The position numbers and the translations under genes are program-made. From a bacterium (GTDB lineage: Bacteria > SZUA-182 > SZUA-191), in contig QIEW01000083.1 of NCBI GenBank assembly GCA_003230535.1, forward strand, positions 1 to 7,017: a stretch of DNA of 7,017 nucleotides, written 5' to 3'. Each line of letters starts with the position of its first letter. Position 1 is the stretch's first letter. The notes under the pieces are model-generated. The model made no database searches and was not told the DNA's origin. It saw nothing but the letters and a program-made list of their open reading frames with translations. Shown piece after piece: positions 5,735 through 7,017 of this stretch.

Positions 5735-6016
5735 ATGCCGGTTGCAAATCCCTTATATACCCCCAAGATTGGGGAGCGAGTTTATATCTACTTGGTAAAC
5801 GGTGTAAAAATAGAAGGGATATTACATATGCCTCCGCGCACCAGACTTACCGACAATCTGAACAAGCAGGTGAAAGAAAAACCATTTATTCCTCTAACCG
5901 ACGCTAAAATTACCGACCCTGACGGCAAAGAAAATCAATCCCCGTTCATTATCATAAATAAAAATCAGATTACTATCTGTGTCCCACTGACGGCGCCGGC
6001 TAAACCCGGCCAATAG
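5735..6016 (+). CDS. small conserved-type protein, longer paralogue of the 5224-5427 product
   Basis: This 93-residue protein has no signal peptide, membrane segment or catalytic motif and contains one Cys (82). Residues 15-30 (R-V-Y-I-Y-L-V-N-G-V-K-I-E-G) look like the first strands of a small beta barrel. They are followed by M-P-P-R-T-R-L-T-D-N-L-N (32-43), F-I-P-L-T-D-A (51-57), an acidic turn D-P-D-G (61-64), and the strand pair F-I-I-I-N-K-N-Q-I-T-I (71-81). The layout recalls an uncharacterised family of small proteins (DUF6812-like from memory, unverified). GAAAGG (5719-5724), 10 nt upstream, supports the start. It precedes the deacetylase gene by 100 bp on the same strand, so the two may be co-transcribed, but nothing shows a functional link. 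Confidence 0.82.
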   Translation: MPVANPLYTPKIGERVYIYLVNGVKIEGILHMPPRTRLTDNLNKQVKEKPFIPLTDAKITDPDGKENQSPFIIINKNQITICVPLTAPAKPGQ

Positions 6017-6046
6017 GAAGATTGCGCCGCCACAATATTGCTGCCG

Positions 6047-6066
6047 CATTACGGGCAAATGTAATG
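6047..6066 (+). other. hairpin in the gap before the deacetylase gene
   Basis: CATTAC (6047-6052) and GTAATG (6061-6066) form a perfect 6-bp stem with an 8-nt loop. It is AT-rich and has no T-run, so it is a poor terminator candidate. No other gene or site is visible in 6017-6116. Confidence 0.3.
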
Positions 6067-6116
6067 TGCCCATTTCCATTAAACCAGCAACACACTTATT
6101 ACGGACAACCTTGAAA

Positions 6117-7017
6117 ATGGAGCCGCAACGTAAAACCGGATTTGTCTATTCCCCGCTGTATCTGCGGCACTTAACCAAGGCCCATCCGGAACGGCCGGAG
6201 CGGTTATCCTCCATCATCCAATATCTGGATGAGGAAGATATTTTAGATCGACTGGAGCTCATAGAGCCTTACCCTGCTACAGCGGCACAAATTGCCTTGA
6301 TTCACGAGCCGAGCTATATTAACTCTATAGAAGAAGCATACGGAAAAGGGGTGCGGTTCCTTGATGCCGACACTCAAATATCTTATGAGAGTTACCGGGC
6401 AGCCTTACTGGCCGCAGGAGGGGCGTTAGCGGGGGTGGATGCGGTTTTGGACGGTCGGGTTGAAAATGTTTTCTGTGCCGTACGACCGCCCGGACACCAT
6501 GCCTTACGTAACCGGGCAATGGGCTTTTGTCTGTTCAATAATGTAGCTATTGCAGCCCAATACGCTAAAGAGAGCTATGGTCTCTCCCGAATATTCATCG
6601 TAGATTGGGATGACCACCATGGGAACGGGACATCTGAAGCATTTGAAGCCGACCCTTCGGTGTTCTACTTCAGTATCCACGAGTATCCGCATTATCCGGG
6701 AACCGGCCTAAAGAGCGATAAGGGAAGGGGAGCCGGAAAAGGTTACACTAAGAACTTCCCCCTACATGCCGGAGCCGGGGATAAAGAATATATAGCCGCT
6801 TTCCAGGAAGAGCTTTTGCCGGAAATAAGTCATTTCCAGCCGGAGCTAATTCTGATCTCCGCTGGGTTTGACGCTCACCAAGACGACACCTTATCCGGAA
6901 TGCAGCTCACTGCTCAAGGCTTTGGAAAACTCACCCGGTTAGTCTGCCGGGCCGCCCAACAAAGCTGTGGTGGTCGGATAGTATCGATCCTGGAAGGAGG
7001 TTATGATCTTTCAGCCC
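6117..7017 (+). CDS. class II-type histone deacetylase-like amidohydrolase (partial, 3' end missing)
   Basis: The first 300 codons are present and the gene runs off the right edge. Zinc-dependent enzymes of this family remove acetyl groups from lysine, polyamines or related amides, normally in the cytosol. Motifs appear in order: A-H-P-E-R-P-E-R-L (22-30); R-P-P-G-H-H-A with the catalytic His pair 127/128; V-D-W-D-D-H-H-G-N-G-T (162-172) with zinc ligands Asp165 and His167; S-A-G-F-D-A-H with zinc ligand Asp252; and L-E-G-G-Y-D-L with the transition-state Tyr296. V-D-W-D and H-H-G-N-G are typical of class II/HDAH and acetylpolyamine amidohydrolase proteins rather than AcuC. ATG 6117 gives the N-terminus usual for the family. 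No good ribosome binding site is seen, and TTG 6111 is an alternative. Only a short C-terminal part should be missing. The substrate cannot be assigned. Confidence 0.93.
   Translation, partial: MEPQRKTGFVYSPLYLRHLTKAHPERPERLSSIIQYLDEEDILDRLELIEPYPATAAQIALIHEPSYINSIEEAYGKGVRFLDADTQISYESYRAALLAAGGALAGVDAVLDGRVENVFCAVRPPGHHALRNRAMGFCLFNNVAIAAQYAKESYGLSRIFIVDWDDHHGNGTSEAFEADPSVFYFSIHEYPHYPGTGLKSDKGRGAGKGYTKNFPLHAGAGDKEYIAAFQEELLPEISHFQPELILISAGFDAHQDDTLSGMQLTAQGFGKLTRLVCRAAQQSCGGRIVSILEGGYDLSA

Overview
The window is bacterial, and every gene I can support lies on the + strand. Genes are separated by repeat-rich spacers of 100-600 bp, and the PDZ-domain protein has a signal peptide, so it is exported. 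The spacers hold dRS3-like and other short palindromes. Together with a class II-type deacetylase and a soluble PAS histidine kinase that has no response regulator beside it, this suggests an environmental, probably Gram-negative and perhaps uncultivated lineage. I cannot place it in a phylum from sequence alone. Base composition is mixed. One sampled 60-base line is about 43% GC in the kinase (1501-1560), about 28% in the DUF262 gene (3841-3900) and about 58% in the deacetylase (6421-6480).

Layout. 1-596 is a spacer with four tandem hairpins (146-266), a possible sigma70-type promoter (304-332) and an 80-bp inverted-repeat element made of two dRS3-like palindromes (476-555). 597-3085 is a two-gene operon: a cytosolic PAS histidine kinase, then an exported DUF4136-like/PDZ protein whose ribosome binding site lies inside the end of the kinase gene. 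3086-3255 is a second hairpin spacer that shares a 36-38-nt repeat with the first. 3256-4947 encodes a DUF262 + DUF1524 protein, a single-chain relative of GmrSD type IV restriction enzymes. It is clearly AT-richer than its neighbours and is probably an acquired defence gene.

4948-5223 is mostly a decayed fragment of a papain-family (C1) cysteine peptidase gene, too short and broken to appear as a normal gene. 5224-5427 and 5735-6016 encode two small proteins that align with each other without gaps (11 of 40 residues identical), so they are diverged paralogues of unknown function. A weak terminator-like hairpin and a 15-bp palindrome lie between them. From 6117 to the right edge runs the first 300 codons of a class II-type histone deacetylase-like amidohydrolase, with all catalytic and zinc-binding positions present.

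The kinase and PDZ protein are probably co-expressed and could link a stress-type input to an envelope protein. The DUF262 gene looks like an independent single-gene defence insertion. The small paralogues and the deacetylase share an orientation, but nothing here proves a shared function. I found no complete multi-gene system that is clearly new. The strongest leads are the peptidase remnant, the paralogue pair, the DUF4136-PDZ fusion and the mobile-looking hairpin repeats.
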